A stretch of 64,000 bases of DNA from Bog-756 sp963831535. Its GTDB lineage: Bacteria > Actinomycetota > Acidimicrobiia > Acidimicrobiales > RAAP-2. Below, piece by piece: positions 35,345-43,763 of this stretch. Within the stretch, counting starts at the first letter, position 1, and every line of letters begins with the position of its first letter. A program made the translations under genes and the position numbers. The notes under the pieces are model-generated. The model did not search any database and was not told the origin of the DNA. It saw only the letters and a list, made by a program, of their open reading frames with translations. The DNA is taken from positions 310,001-374,000 of the forward strand of contig CAWHQP010000003.1 in NCBI GenBank assembly GCA_963831535.1, in the 5' to 3' direction.

Positions 35345-37724
35345 GTCCCAGGACGGCGGCGAGGAGAGCCCAGTACTCGTGGGGGGGAAGGAAGTCGAGT
35401 CGAACCTCTGTGGTGCCGGCCGGCACCCCGACTACCTCCTGGAACAGTCCCGGGGGGCCTGCCGGGTCCCGGGCCACGACGAGCGATCCCTCCGGGGTCG
35501 ACGCCGTCCAACCCGGCGCGTAGAGAACGCGACGGACGAGCGTGGTCGGCACGGAGCAGTGCACCGAGGCCTGATTCCAGCCCACGCTCACGACGCGGCA
35601 CGACCGGGGCAAGGTGGCCGGACCCGTTCGACCGCGTACCGGATGGAGTGAGAAGACCGAGGCCGCTGTGGGCAGTTGCCAGATCTCGGCGAAGGCGTCC
35701 CGGTAGACGAGGCGTGGGCCGCTGGGCCACGCCGGTGAACCCGGGGTGGGGAAGGGCTGGCCCTGGACGTCGCGGCCGTGGGCATTCTCCACCACATAGC
35801 GGATGCCAATGGCCTCGTAGGCCGGCAGATGGGCGCTCAACTCCTGGGCCGCGGTCGGCCCGGCGGGGTTAATCCGACCTCCGCCCGAGAACACCCCGGG
35901 GAGGGCGTTGGGATCGAGTCGGTCGGCGATCTCGGCCTCGAGGGCCTTGGGCACCGGAAGGTCGTTGATGTTGGCCTGGGCGATCCCGAAATAGGAACCG
36001 TAGTTGGGCTGAATCGGCCCGAGGGTCACGAAGCGGTAGGTACCCAGGTGGGCTTGCAGCCACCGGACCGAGCCGGTGTTGAGGGTGGTCGGTGCCGGGG
36101 CGGACAGATAGGTGAACGCCAACAGGAGGATCGACTCGGCGCCGACCACGGCGGCCATCACCAGGCGCCCACGGCGCCGCGACCGGTCGGACGCAGAGCG
36201 ACCCTCGCCCCGCCCCGCCACCACCACCACCTGGTCCGACGAGCGGTACGAGCGTGGAGGGCGGGACCGGCGGCCGGCCGCCAGGCCCCCGACCACCAGG
36301 ATGGCCAGGGCCAGTACCGCGGCCACCAGGCTCACAACGGGGTAGAGCTGGCGGTGGCCGGGATGGGTCCCACCCGCTCCAACGGAGTCGGTCAGGAGGG
36401 GCCATGCCGTCACTGCGGCCCACACGGCCAGCGCCCCGGTGACGGCGCCACCCACCGCCAGCCAGCGACTCGGGGTGAGCCGTCGGGCGATGTCGTCCAG
36501 ACCCAACACGGCCAGGACCACGGCAGCCAGTTCCCATGTGGGATCGGAGTAGCGGAAGAAAGCAGTGAGTCTGAGTCCGGGGATGACGGCCATCAGATGC
36601 ACGACAGGAGGGAACCCGTAGGTGCGGAGCAGGCAGACAAGGATCCAGACCCCGAGCCCGATCCGCAGGCCGCGGAGCCGCCTGCCGAGTAGGCCCACCA
36701 GTCCGGCGGCGATGACGGTGACCGACAGGAACCCACCCACGCCACCCCACAGGCTCGAGATGGTGTCGACCCCACCGGGGGCGGACTGAAGTCCGAAGAT
36801 GGGCCCCAGTGAGTAGGGGAGGACCAGCTGGGTCAGACCGCTCGGGAGCAACGAGGCGTCGGCGAGCCCGCCGGTATGGGCACCGACGTACCCGTAGGGC
36901 AGGTAGTCGGCAAAGGCCACGATGAGTGGAGCAGCTAGCGCCAGGCCGACGACAGTGCCGACGACCATCCGGGTCAGAGCCCGAGGCCAAACCGCCCGGC
37001 CCGGACCACTCAGGCGCAGGACCGCCCACCACACCACGAACAGACCGTCGATGAACGTGGTCTCGGGGAAGCCGGCCAGAATGGACAGGGCCAGGGATAG
37101 GGCCAGGACACGCCAACCTCCGGAGCGTCCCTCCCGAGAGGCTTCGATCGCTCGTTCCACGCCGATGAGGCAGAGCGGTAGGAGGGCCACGGGTCGGATG
37201 GGAGCGTGGGCCAGCCAGGCGAACGTGCCGCACAGCCCGAAGGCGACACCGGCGGCGGTGGAGAAGGTCCGACCCACCCCGAGGCGCCGGACGAGGAAGT
37301 ACGTGGACCACCCCGTGACGAGCTCGATGGCCAGCTGGATCAGCAGCACGCCCTGGTGGAAGATGAGAAGGAAGGTGAGGGGGAAGAACGCCCCGCTCTG
37401 CATCTCTCCGGCGAGGGGACTGCCCACTCCCTCCAAGGGGTTCCACCAGGGGATGTGGCCGTGCAGCCAGTCCAACGCGGCCAGGTGGCCGAGTGCCTGC
37501 ATGGTGAAGCCGGCATTGCCGTCGATATAGGGGAGCCCGGGAAGCCACCCCGACCGGCTCGGGGTCAGGGCGGCATTGAGGACCAGGGGATTGGTGGTGA
37601 CCAGGTGGACGAGGACCGGCGAGTTCGCCAGCACCACGGCAACCAGGATGCAGACCACGGGCACCAGGTGGGGCGAGCGGTGGAACCGCACCAGTCGAGT
37701 TCCGCGATCCGTGAGAATTGTCAC
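35280..37724 (-). CDS. YfhO-like large polytopic membrane protein
   Basis: 814 residues with about a dozen hydrophobic helices (LVPVVCILVAVVLANSPVLV, VLALSLALSILAGFPETTFI, LGVWILVCLLRTYGF) and a C-terminal periplasmic beta-rich domain (VLYAPGWTASTPEGSLVVAR). HIPWWNPLEGVGSPLAGEMQ in the first loop is typical of YfhO-family proteins, which act with undecaprenyl-phosphate sugars in decoration of surface polymers. GTG 37724 is preferred: AGAAGG is correctly spaced, and a TATACT -10 lies upstream at 37783-37788 inside the longer frame. It ends the polysaccharide locus. Confidence 0.75.
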   Translation of the reverse strand: MTILTDRGTRLVRFHRSPHLVPVVCILVAVVLANSPVLVHLVTTNPLVLNAALTPSRSGWLPGLPYIDGNAGFTMQALGHLAALDWLHGHIPWWNPLEGVGSPLAGEMQSGAFFPLTFLLIFHQGVLLIQLAIELVTGWSTYFLVRRLGVGRTFSTAAGVAFGLCGTFAWLAHAPIRPVALLPLCLIGVERAIEASREGRSGGWRVLALSLALSILAGFPETTFIDGLFVVWWAVLRLSGPGRAVWPRALTRMVVGTVVGLALAAPLIVAFADYLPYGYVGAHTGGLADASLLPSGLTQLVLPYSLGPIFGLQSAPGGVDTISSLWGGVGGFLSVTVIAAGLVGLLGRRLRGLRIGLGVWILVCLLRTYGFPPVVHLMAVIPGLRLTAFFRYSDPTWELAAVVLAVLGLDDIARRLTPSRWLAVGGAVTGALAVWAAVTAWPLLTDSVGAGGTHPGHRQLYPVVSLVAAVLALAILVVGGLAAGRRSRPPRSYRSSDQVVVVAGRGEGRSASDRSRRRGRLVMAAVVGAESILLLAFTYLSAPAPTTLNTGSVRWLQAHLGTYRFVTLGPIQPNYGSYFGIAQANINDLPVPKALEAEIADRLDPNALPGVFSGGGRINPAGPTAAQELSAHLPAYEAIGIRYVVENAHGRDVQGQPFPTPGSPAWPSGPRLVYRDAFAEIWQLPTAASVFSLHPVRGRTGPATLPRSCRVVSVGWNQASVHCSVPTTLVRRVLYAPGWTASTPEGSLVVARDPAGPPGLFQEVVGVPAGTTEVRLDFLPPHEYWALLAAVLGLVALVASFAVPRFMRQRDKPS

Positions 37725-37782
37725 CGGTGTCGCCTTCTTCCGTGGCCCGACGAGGGGGTCGGTCCCGTCGTGCGTCTCGGCG

Positions 37783-37788
37783 AGTATA
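37783..37788 (-). promoter_or_regulatory. Candidate -10 box of the YfhO-like gene
   Basis: TATACT on the minus strand, about 60 nt upstream of GTG 37724. No good -35 is found at 16-18 nt, so the call rests on the hexamer alone. The rest of the 375-bp interval 37725-38099 holds the 21-bp-spaced direct repeats listed separately. Confidence 0.35.
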
Positions 37789-37885
37789 GAAGTGACGTTC
37801 CGGGGGGACCGGTGTCCCCACTGGTTCCGGTCAGCCAACCCGCTGGTCAGCAGGTCCGGCCGTGAAACCCGGTGGCGTGGCCCGA

Positions 37886-37925
37886 CTACACAGGGGCATC
37901 CGGCCGCTACGCAGGGGCATCGGGC
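37886..37925. repeat. Pair of 19-bp direct repeats with 21-bp period
   Basis: CTACACAGGGGCATCCGGC (37886-37904) and CTACGCAGGGGCATCGGGC (37907-37925) differ at two positions and are exactly two helical turns apart, between divergent genes. They could be a regulator binding site for the GNAT or YfhO-like gene. Confidence 0.4.
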
Positions 37926-38099
37926 TGGCGTGTACCGGTGTTCTGTGGTTTACCATTCGAGGGTGACCTCTTCGAGTTGCGTGGGTGTCCGTGGTGGGCC
38001 AAGGCGGGTCGATGATTTCGCGCTCGACAGTCCCGGCGGCGTCGCCCGACCGACCGGACCGTCGTTACCGGGGGTGGGGGAGGGTCCGGAGGTGGGAGC

Positions 38100-38732
38100 G
38101 TGGTGAAGACCCCCAGTCTCCGTTCGCCGGCGGTGCGTTCGCTCGAGCTTCAGGGGTGGCGGATCCGGCTGGCCACCCTGGTCGAGAGTGACTATGAGGC
38201 GTGGTTGGCCGTGCGCACGCGCTGCCGATCGTGGCTGGTGCCCTGGGAGCCCCGATCGAAGGGTGCACCCCACGCACCCGAGGACGCGGCCAGCTTCTCG
38301 GCCCGGTGCGGGATGCGCGAGCGGGAACGTCAGCTTGGCAGTGGTTTCGGGTTCGGGATCTTCTTCGAGGGCCGGTTCTGCGGCGAGATCACCCTCTCGT
38401 CCATCCAGCGGGGCCCGTTCCAGAACGGCGCCATCGGTTACTGGATCGACGAGGAGATGGCGGGCTCGGGGTTTATCCCCGAGGCGGTGGTGGTGGTACT
38501 GCAGTTCGCCTTCGAGACCTTACGGCTCCACCGCATCGAGGTGGCCATCATCCCGCGCAACATGGCCAGTCGGCGGGTGATGGAGAAGCTGGGCCTGCGC
38601 AGTGAGGGCGTGGCCCTCGGGTATCTCGAGATCAACGGCGAGTGGGAGGACCACGTCCGGTACGCCATGACCTTCGAGGAGTGGCGGGCCCGCGGGCCCG
38701 AGATGAAGGCGATCTGGCTGAAGCGGAACTGA
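38100..38732 (+). CDS. GNAT-family N-acetyltransferase (RimJ/RimL type)
   Basis: 210 residues that transfer an acetyl group from acetyl-CoA to an amine, in this subgroup often a ribosomal protein N terminus or a small molecule. Signatures: LELQGWRIRLATLVESDYEA, GFGIFFEGRFCGEITLSSIQ, the A-motif region AIGYWIDEEMAGSGFIPEAV, LRLHRIEVAIIPRNMASRRV and MEKLGLRSEGVALGYLEING. Length and order of motifs fit RimJ/RimL. GTG 38100 is used; a second GTG follows immediately. Substrate unknown. Confidence 0.83.
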   Translation: MVKTPSLRSPAVRSLELQGWRIRLATLVESDYEAWLAVRTRCRSWLVPWEPRSKGAPHAPEDAASFSARCGMRERERQLGSGFGFGIFFEGRFCGEITLSSIQRGPFQNGAIGYWIDEEMAGSGFIPEAVVVVLQFAFETLRLHRIEVAIIPRNMASRRVMEKLGLRSEGVALGYLEINGEWEDHVRYAMTFEEWRARGPEMKAIWLKRN

Positions 38733-38800
38733 CCCACTGATCCCTGCTCTCCGGCAGGGGTCGCCGTCCATCCGCTGCGGGACTCCGGCTGCCGGCAGCC

Positions 38801-39847
38801 CTACCCGTCGATGCCCCGCACCACGGCCGGGGAGTGGCGGAAGAACTGCTCCACGTCCTGCTCGTAGCGGTACTCGGGGTCCACGGTCCCGGTGGCCCGG
38901 CGCAGGTTGTTGGCCCGGGCGAAGCTCTCCACCGCCCCGGCACTGGTGTAGCGGTACTCGAAGCCCGCCGCAGCGAGCTTGGTCGTGTCCACGCCCCTGC
39001 CGTAGCGGATGAGGCCTTCCAGCTCGGGGGGGAACTGCACGATGCCGGCCCGCCGGAGCGGGGCCACGAAGGCCCGTGGTTTGACCGGGGGCAGGGGGAG
39101 GAGGAAGGCCCCGCCGAAGGAGGCCACCTCGCTCCAGGGCAGCTTGCCCCGCCCGGCCACGTTGAACACCCCGGGGATGCGGTGTTCGGTCACGTACTCG
39201 AGGGCCCGGACTACGTCGTCCTCCTCGACGAACTGGACCAACGGGTCGAAGCCGGCGATATTGGGCAGCAGCCGACGGCGCAGGTTGTGGCTGATCGGGG
39301 TGATGATGTCGGTGCCCAGCACGTTGGCGAAGCGCAGGACCGAGACCACCAGGTGGGGGTTGTCGTCGGTGAAGTCCCGGACGAGCGACTCCACCTCGAG
39401 CAGCGAGCGCTCCAGCCGGGTCCGCACCGGCCCGGTGCGGGTGTCCTCCTCGCGGAACCAGGTGGGGTCGGTCTCGGCCGCCCCGTAGATGTGGGTGGAC
39501 GACTTGACCACCACCTGGCGCACCGAGGATCCCGCCGTGCCCGCCGCCGCCAGCAGGTTGAGGGTGCCGATCACGTTGATCTCGTGAAGGGTCCGGCTGG
39601 GGACGTTGACCGAGTTGGTCTCGAGGAAGGTGTGGACGATGGTGTCCACCTGCGTGGCCCGGACGATCCGGTTGAGGATGGAGTACTTCTGGTCCGACCG
39701 GACGAACTCGGTACGCTCGAGGGGCACGCGGGGTTCGTTGGCCCCGAGGCCAAGGATCATCTCCACGCCGGGCTCGTTCTCCAACGCCTGGGCCATACGT
39801 CCACCCCAGAACGTGTCCAGTCCGGTGATCAGGACCCGCCGACCCAC
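38801..39847 (-). CDS. Atypical extended SDR (NAD-dependent epimerase-like)
   Basis: 348 residues. The N terminus RRVLITGLDTFWGGRMAQAL is a Rossmann start but replaces the usual GxxGxxG spacing. Further motifs: IVHTFLETNSVNVPSRTLHE, INVIGTLNLLAAAGTAGSSV, VVKSSTHIYGAAETDP (active-site serine and tyrosine region), SVLRFANVLGTDIITPISHN and GVFNVAGRGKLPWSEVASFG. Such SDRs accompany PlsC-like acyltransferases in actinobacteria, and the next gene here is one, 4 bp away on the same strand. A role in lipid or polyprenol-linked sugar metabolism is an inference. Confidence 0.75.
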   Translation of the reverse strand: MGRRVLITGLDTFWGGRMAQALENEPGVEMILGLGANEPRVPLERTEFVRSDQKYSILNRIVRATQVDTIVHTFLETNSVNVPSRTLHEINVIGTLNLLAAAGTAGSSVRQVVVKSSTHIYGAAETDPTWFREEDTRTGPVRTRLERSLLEVESLVRDFTDDNPHLVVSVLRFANVLGTDIITPISHNLRRRLLPNIAGFDPLVQFVEEDDVVRALEYVTEHRIPGVFNVAGRGKLPWSEVASFGGAFLLPLPPVKPRAFVAPLRRAGIVQFPPELEGLIRYGRGVDTTKLAAAGFEYRYTSAGAVESFARANNLRRATGTVDPEYRYEQDVEQFFRHSPAVVRGIDG

Positions 39848-39851
39848 CGGA

Positions 39852-40961
39852 TCAGCCGAACCAGACGCTGCGCCGGGTCCGCAGCATGTCGTGGAGGGCG
39901 TCCTGCATGCGGGCCCGGATGGCCTCGGCCTCGTCCATGACCCGGCTCCGCGAGTACCGGTCCTGGCCCGGTTCGACGTCGAAGGTGACCGGATCGAGGA
40001 CCCGTAGCTTGAACTTGGACGGGAAGTAGGTGACGTACCCGATCGGCCCGAGGAGGAGGGCGTTGGCGGTCACCGGGAAGTACGGCAGATTCAACAGCTT
40101 GGCCACGGTGGGCACCCGGAACAGGATGGGCATGGACTCCTCGGCGCCCACCACGGCGATGGGGATGATGGGCACGCCGGCCCGCATGGCGATCTCCACG
40201 AAGCCCCCCCGGCCGAAGCGGCGCAGGCGGTAGCGGTCGGTGTACGTCTTGGAGGTGGCCTTGGTGCCCTCGGGAAACACTAGGGCCAGCTGGTGCTGAT
40301 CGTGGAGGAGTCGGTAGGCGTTGTCGGGGTGGGCGGGCACCCCCCCGGTCCGCGACCACATGGTGCCGACCACCGGGAGTGTGCGGAAGAAGTAGTCGGC
40401 CAGGCCGTAGACCGGCCGGCCCAACTCCTCTTCGACGCCGTGCATGATGGCCGGGGCGTCGGAGGGGATGGCGCCGGCGTGGTTGGCGATCAGAAGGGCG
40501 CCGCCGTGCTGGGGAATCTTCTCCAACCCCTCCCACTCGACCCGGAACCAGTACTTGTAGATCGGGTTGTAGAGCCGTCGGACGACGGAGCGCATGTGCT
40601 CGGAGCGCCCCCACTCGTCCACGTCCGACCGACGGGGGTCGGGCGGCAGGTCGGCATCGGGCCCGGCCCGGGCCACCGGCAGGATGGACACCGACGCCGA
40701 CGCCACGATGTCCTCTGCAGCCCGGCCACTCCCACGATCGGACGACACCTCATCGGCTGCCGCGTGCGCCGTGGCCGACACCTCATCAGGAGCCGTGGGC
40801 CCCGACTCCGACCCCGGGCGAGACACCCCGGCCCGGTGTGGCGGTGGGTCGTCCGGGGTGGTGTCGCCGGGGAGGTCCCGGTCGTGGGGCGGGTCCGCCG
40901 GGTGGTCGGCCCGCATGGCCGCCCGGGTCCGGTCAACTGGGTCCGCGCTCACCTGGGCCAT
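39852..40961 (-). CDS. PlsC-family 1-acylglycerol-3-phosphate-type acyltransferase
   Basis: 369 residues. The conserved acyltransferase core is clear: block I ALLIANHAGAIPSDAP (the HX4D catalytic pair), block II around RPVYGLADYFFRTLPVVGTM, block III ALVFPEGTKATSKTYTDRYR (FPEG) and block IV GVPIIPIAVVGAEESMPILF. It would acylate a lysophospholipid or related glycerol lipid at the membrane. About 110 N-terminal residues are Pro/Asp-rich and look disordered; a later start is possible. It forms a pair with the SDR downstream. Confidence 0.82.
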   Translation of the reverse strand: MAQVSADPVDRTRAAMRADHPADPPHDRDLPGDTTPDDPPPHRAGVSRPGSESGPTAPDEVSATAHAAADEVSSDRGSGRAAEDIVASASVSILPVARAGPDADLPPDPRRSDVDEWGRSEHMRSVVRRLYNPIYKYWFRVEWEGLEKIPQHGGALLIANHAGAIPSDAPAIMHGVEEELGRPVYGLADYFFRTLPVVGTMWSRTGGVPAHPDNAYRLLHDQHQLALVFPEGTKATSKTYTDRYRLRRFGRGGFVEIAMRAGVPIIPIAVVGAEESMPILFRVPTVAKLLNLPYFPVTANALLLGPIGYVTYFPSKFKLRVLDPVTFDVEPGQDRYSRSRVMDEAEAIRARMQDALHDMLRTRRSVWFG

Positions 40962-40977
40962 GGTACTGCCGGGAGGC

Positions 40978-42036
40978 TCAGCCCATCCCCGACGGTCCTG
41001 CCGTCGACCGCAGCCGTCCGGCCAGAGAGCCGAGGGCGGCCAGGTCCACGAGGGTGAGGGAGCGGCGCGACACCTCGAGGGAGGGGAACTCGGCCCGCAG
41101 GCCCGAGAACACCGTCGCCACGCCGGGCGGTTCGACCAGCGGCAGGAGGACGGTCACCGACGGTCCCCGTCCCACCAACGGAACCGGCGCAGCCTCCAGG
41201 GAGTCGGCGACCACCTTGCCCACCCGCTCCACCAGCGGGTCGCTCTCGACCTCCTCGGACCCGGTACCCGGTCCGACGGCACCGGGCGGGTCGCCCACGG
41301 TCACGGCCGGAACCGGTGGAGTGGCGAGGAACCCGTAACGCGAGCGGTAGACGTCGCTCAGCATGGTCAGCGAGTCGTGGAGGGGGTGGACGGTACTGCC
41401 GGGTACGTTCTTCCAGTGGACGGGCACCTCAGTGATACGCAGGCCCAGCCGGCGGGCCCGGGCCAGGACCTCGACGTCGAAGGCGAACCGGTCGATGCCC
41501 ACCAGGTGGAAGAGGAGCCGGGCCGCCGGGGTGCGGAACGCCTTGAAGCCGCACTGGGTGTCCTGGAAGCCGAGACCGGTCCCGGTGGTGACCAGACGGT
41601 TGAAGAGGCGACCCATCACCGCCCGCATGGCGTAGGTGCCGTCCATCATGGAATGGGCCAGAGCGCGCGAGCCGATGGCCGCCTCGCCGGACTCGAGGGC
41701 CGAGAGCAGCGACGGGATGGCCCGCGGATCGATGGCCATGTCGGCATCCATGTAGGCCACGTAGGGTCCCCGGGCCAGGGCCACACCGGTCCGGACGGCT
41801 GCTCCCTTCCCCCCGTTGGCCGGGAGGCTGACCACCCGGTGGTGGGGGAGGGGGTCGAGCAGTCGCCCGGCCACCTCGGCGGTGCGGTCGGTACTGCCGT
41901 CGTCGATGAGGACGACCTCGGTGCTGTCGAGGTCCACCGCTCCGTCGTCCACGGCGGCGTTGAAGCGTTCCATGCCGGCGGGCAGGCGGGCGGCCTCGTT
42001 GAAGGCGGGAACGATGATGGTCAGTCGTGGCGCCAT
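40978..42036 (-). CDS. Dolichyl-phosphate beta-glucosyltransferase-like GT2
   Basis: 352 residues with the GT-A signature set of polyprenyl-phosphate glucosyltransferases: LTIIVPAFNEAARLPAGMER, EVVLIDDGSTDRTAEVAGRL, LPANGGKGAAVRTGVALARG, YVAYMDADMAIDPRAIPSLL (DxD), GLGFQDTQCGFKAFRTPAAR and FAFDVEVLARARRLGLRITE, VPVHWKNVPGST. It probably makes polyprenyl-phosphate-glucose or a related donor used by GT-C enzymes such as those in this window. A C-terminal stretch of about 100 residues beyond the catalytic domain is of unknown role. Confidence 0.84.
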   Translation of the reverse strand: MAPRLTIIVPAFNEAARLPAGMERFNAAVDDGAVDLDSTEVVLIDDGSTDRTAEVAGRLLDPLPHHRVVSLPANGGKGAAVRTGVALARGPYVAYMDADMAIDPRAIPSLLSALESGEAAIGSRALAHSMMDGTYAMRAVMGRLFNRLVTTGTGLGFQDTQCGFKAFRTPAARLLFHLVGIDRFAFDVEVLARARRLGLRITEVPVHWKNVPGSTVHPLHDSLTMLSDVYRSRYGFLATPPVPAVTVGDPPGAVGPGTGSEEVESDPLVERVGKVVADSLEAAPVPLVGRGPSVTVLLPLVEPPGVATVFSGLRAEFPSLEVSRRSLTLVDLAALGSLAGRLRSTAGPSGMG

Positions 42037-42132
42037 GAGCAGATCCCGAACCCTAGGTCGCCGGCCGCACCGGTAGTGGGCACCCGCCCGTGCACCCGCG
42101 CCCCGGCCCGATCTCGGACGAAGCGCCGATGC

Positions 42133-43521
42133 CTACGGCCGGGCGGCCCCCACGATGCCCTGGTACCAGATGGGGTCGTAGGTCACGAAGGTGCCGGTAT
42201 GCGCTGCCTGGATGATGGTCCCCATGCCGTAGGGGGTGGGCTGACCGTCGAGATACGGTCCCACGTACATCACCACGTGATCGATCCCGGAGCCGTCGAG
42301 GTCGTAGAAGATGAGGTCCCCGGGCTGGAGGGCGTTGAGGGGCACGTGGGGGAACATGGCGTACTGGTCGGCGGCGGAGTGGTCCATGGACACCCCGGCC
42401 TGGGACCAGGCCAACATGGTCAGCCCCGAACAGTCCACACCGGCCATGCTGGCACCGGCCCAGAGGTAGGGGACGCCCATGTAGTTGATGGCCCCGTGCA
42501 CGGCGGCCAGTCCCGCTGCCTCGGCGACGCCGCTGGCCGAGACGGTGACGGCCCCGGGCCCCGGCGAGGCCCCGGACGTCGTCGCCGTGCCGGCGGCGTC
42601 GGTCGCCTGGTTCGCCGCCGTAGTGGCGTTGACCGCCGCGGCACTGCCACCGCCCAGGGTGGTGGCCACCTGGGCGGCCTGGGAGGCCTGGGCCGCGGCG
42701 GCCTGGGCCGCCGCCGGTGAGGTGGCGGCCGAGGCCGCTTGTGCCGCCGCCTGGGCCTGGGCCGCCGCCTGCTGGGCGATCTGGACGGCCAGCGTCCCCT
42801 TGACCTGGGCGAGGGTGGCCTCGGACTGGTTGGCGATGGACTGCGCCCCCTGGCGGGCGGTGTTCACCTCGGCCAGTTGGGCCGTCTCGGCCTGCTGCTC
42901 GCCCACCAGCTTGGTCTGGGTGGCGGTCAGCTTCTGCTGGCCGGCGGCCACGCGGGCCACGTCGGCGGAGACAGTGGAGGAACCCAGCTGCTGGTAGTAG
43001 TTGCGGGTCTGGTCGGCCGCGGTGGGGTCGGCGAAGAGCGAGGCCAACCCGCTGCCGGACGAATCGTCCATATAGGCCTGCACCGCGTCCTGGCGGAGAT
43101 GGGTCCGTTCGGTGGTCAGACGGGCCTTGGCGGCGTCGATGGCGGCGGTCGTTGTCTTGAGGGAGCTCTGGGTGGTGGTGAGGTCCACCTGGGCCTGGTT
43201 GTACTCCTCGTCGGCCTGGTCCAGAACCGCCTGCTGCTGGGAGATCTGGGCCTCGAGCGCGCTCACTTGGCCCTCCTCCGCGCTGATGGAGGACTGGCCC
43301 GGCGTGGTGGTGCTCGTCGACGAGGAGGTGGTCGAGGTGGTGGACGGCGAGGTGGTCGGTGTCGTGGCGCCGGCGATCGACCCCGGCCCGTTGGTCAGGA
43401 CGGTGAGCCCACCGACCACCATCAGGGAGATGATGGTGATGCACAACCTGGCGGTGGACCCGATGCGCGCCGTCCGACGCCGAGGTGCGGTCATGTCGGT
43501 CGCCGTTTGCCCCTGCTGCAC
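42133..43521 (-). CDS. Secreted NlpC/P60 peptidoglycan hydrolase with coiled coil
   Basis: About 462 residues: a signal segment (LCITIISLMVVGGLTVLTNG), a Thr/Ser-rich linker, a long coiled coil (VSALEAQISQQQAVLDQADE onward), an Ala/Gln-rich helix, and a C-terminal NlpC/P60 domain with the catalytic cysteine in AGVDCSGLTMLAWSQAG and the histidine in GIDHVVMYVGPYLDG. Like RipA/RipC-type enzymes it would cut peptidoglycan stem peptides, with the coiled coil holding it inactive or binding FtsX. GTG 43521 is chosen for GAGGAG eight bases upstream; ATG 43494 is an alternative. Confidence 0.83.
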   Translation of the reverse strand: MQQGQTATDMTAPRRRTARIGSTARLCITIISLMVVGGLTVLTNGPGSIAGATTPTTSPSTTSTTSSSTSTTTPGQSSISAEEGQVSALEAQISQQQAVLDQADEEYNQAQVDLTTTQSSLKTTTAAIDAAKARLTTERTHLRQDAVQAYMDDSSGSGLASLFADPTAADQTRNYYQQLGSSTVSADVARVAAGQQKLTATQTKLVGEQQAETAQLAEVNTARQGAQSIANQSEATLAQVKGTLAVQIAQQAAAQAQAAAQAASAATSPAAAQAAAAQASQAAQVATTLGGGSAAAVNATTAANQATDAAGTATTSGASPGPGAVTVSASGVAEAAGLAAVHGAINYMGVPYLWAGASMAGVDCSGLTMLAWSQAGVSMDHSAADQYAMFPHVPLNALQPGDLIFYDLDGSGIDHVVMYVGPYLDGQPTPYGMGTIIQAAHTGTFVTYDPIWYQGIVGAARP

Positions 43522-43702
43522 TACTGACACTCCTCGCACACTCGAAGATCGGCTTGCCGGGCGGCAACAGGGTGGTCCGTTGCGTCCCAGCGGTCGAACC
43601 GTCCCGTGATCTGTGATTTCTGCCCCATCACCTACGCTCCAGTGGCATGGGCACGCGGCGTCACGCCCGCAGCCATCTGCTCCGGCGACCTTCGCCGCTG
43701 GA

Positions 43703-43721
43703 TGCAACTCGGTAAGTTGCA
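43703..43721. promoter_or_regulatory. Inverted-repeat operator candidate upstream of the carboxylesterase
   Basis: TGCAACT and AGTTGCA form perfect 7-bp arms around CGGTA, 42 bp before the esterase start. Such a site fits a dimeric repressor (TetR-like), but no regulator gene is adjacent. Confidence 0.4.
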
Positions 43722-43763
43722 GGTTGTATCGGCACCTTGGCCGGAGAACTGGAGGCCCCAATC

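Noticed and set aside
35869..37821. 650-codon minus-strand frame overlapping the YfhO-like gene
   Set aside because: Out-of-frame Arg/Pro-rich shadow; the alternative frame has regular membrane helices.
40594..42720. 708-codon plus-strand open frame, the longest plus-strand frame here
   Set aside because: Antisense to PlsC, GT2 and NlpC/P60 genes, whose motifs are clear; low-complexity translation.
42600..42800. Repetitive-looking sequence in the NlpC/P60 gene
   Set aside because: It is the codon pattern of an Ala/Gln-rich helix in the protein, not a DNA repeat element.
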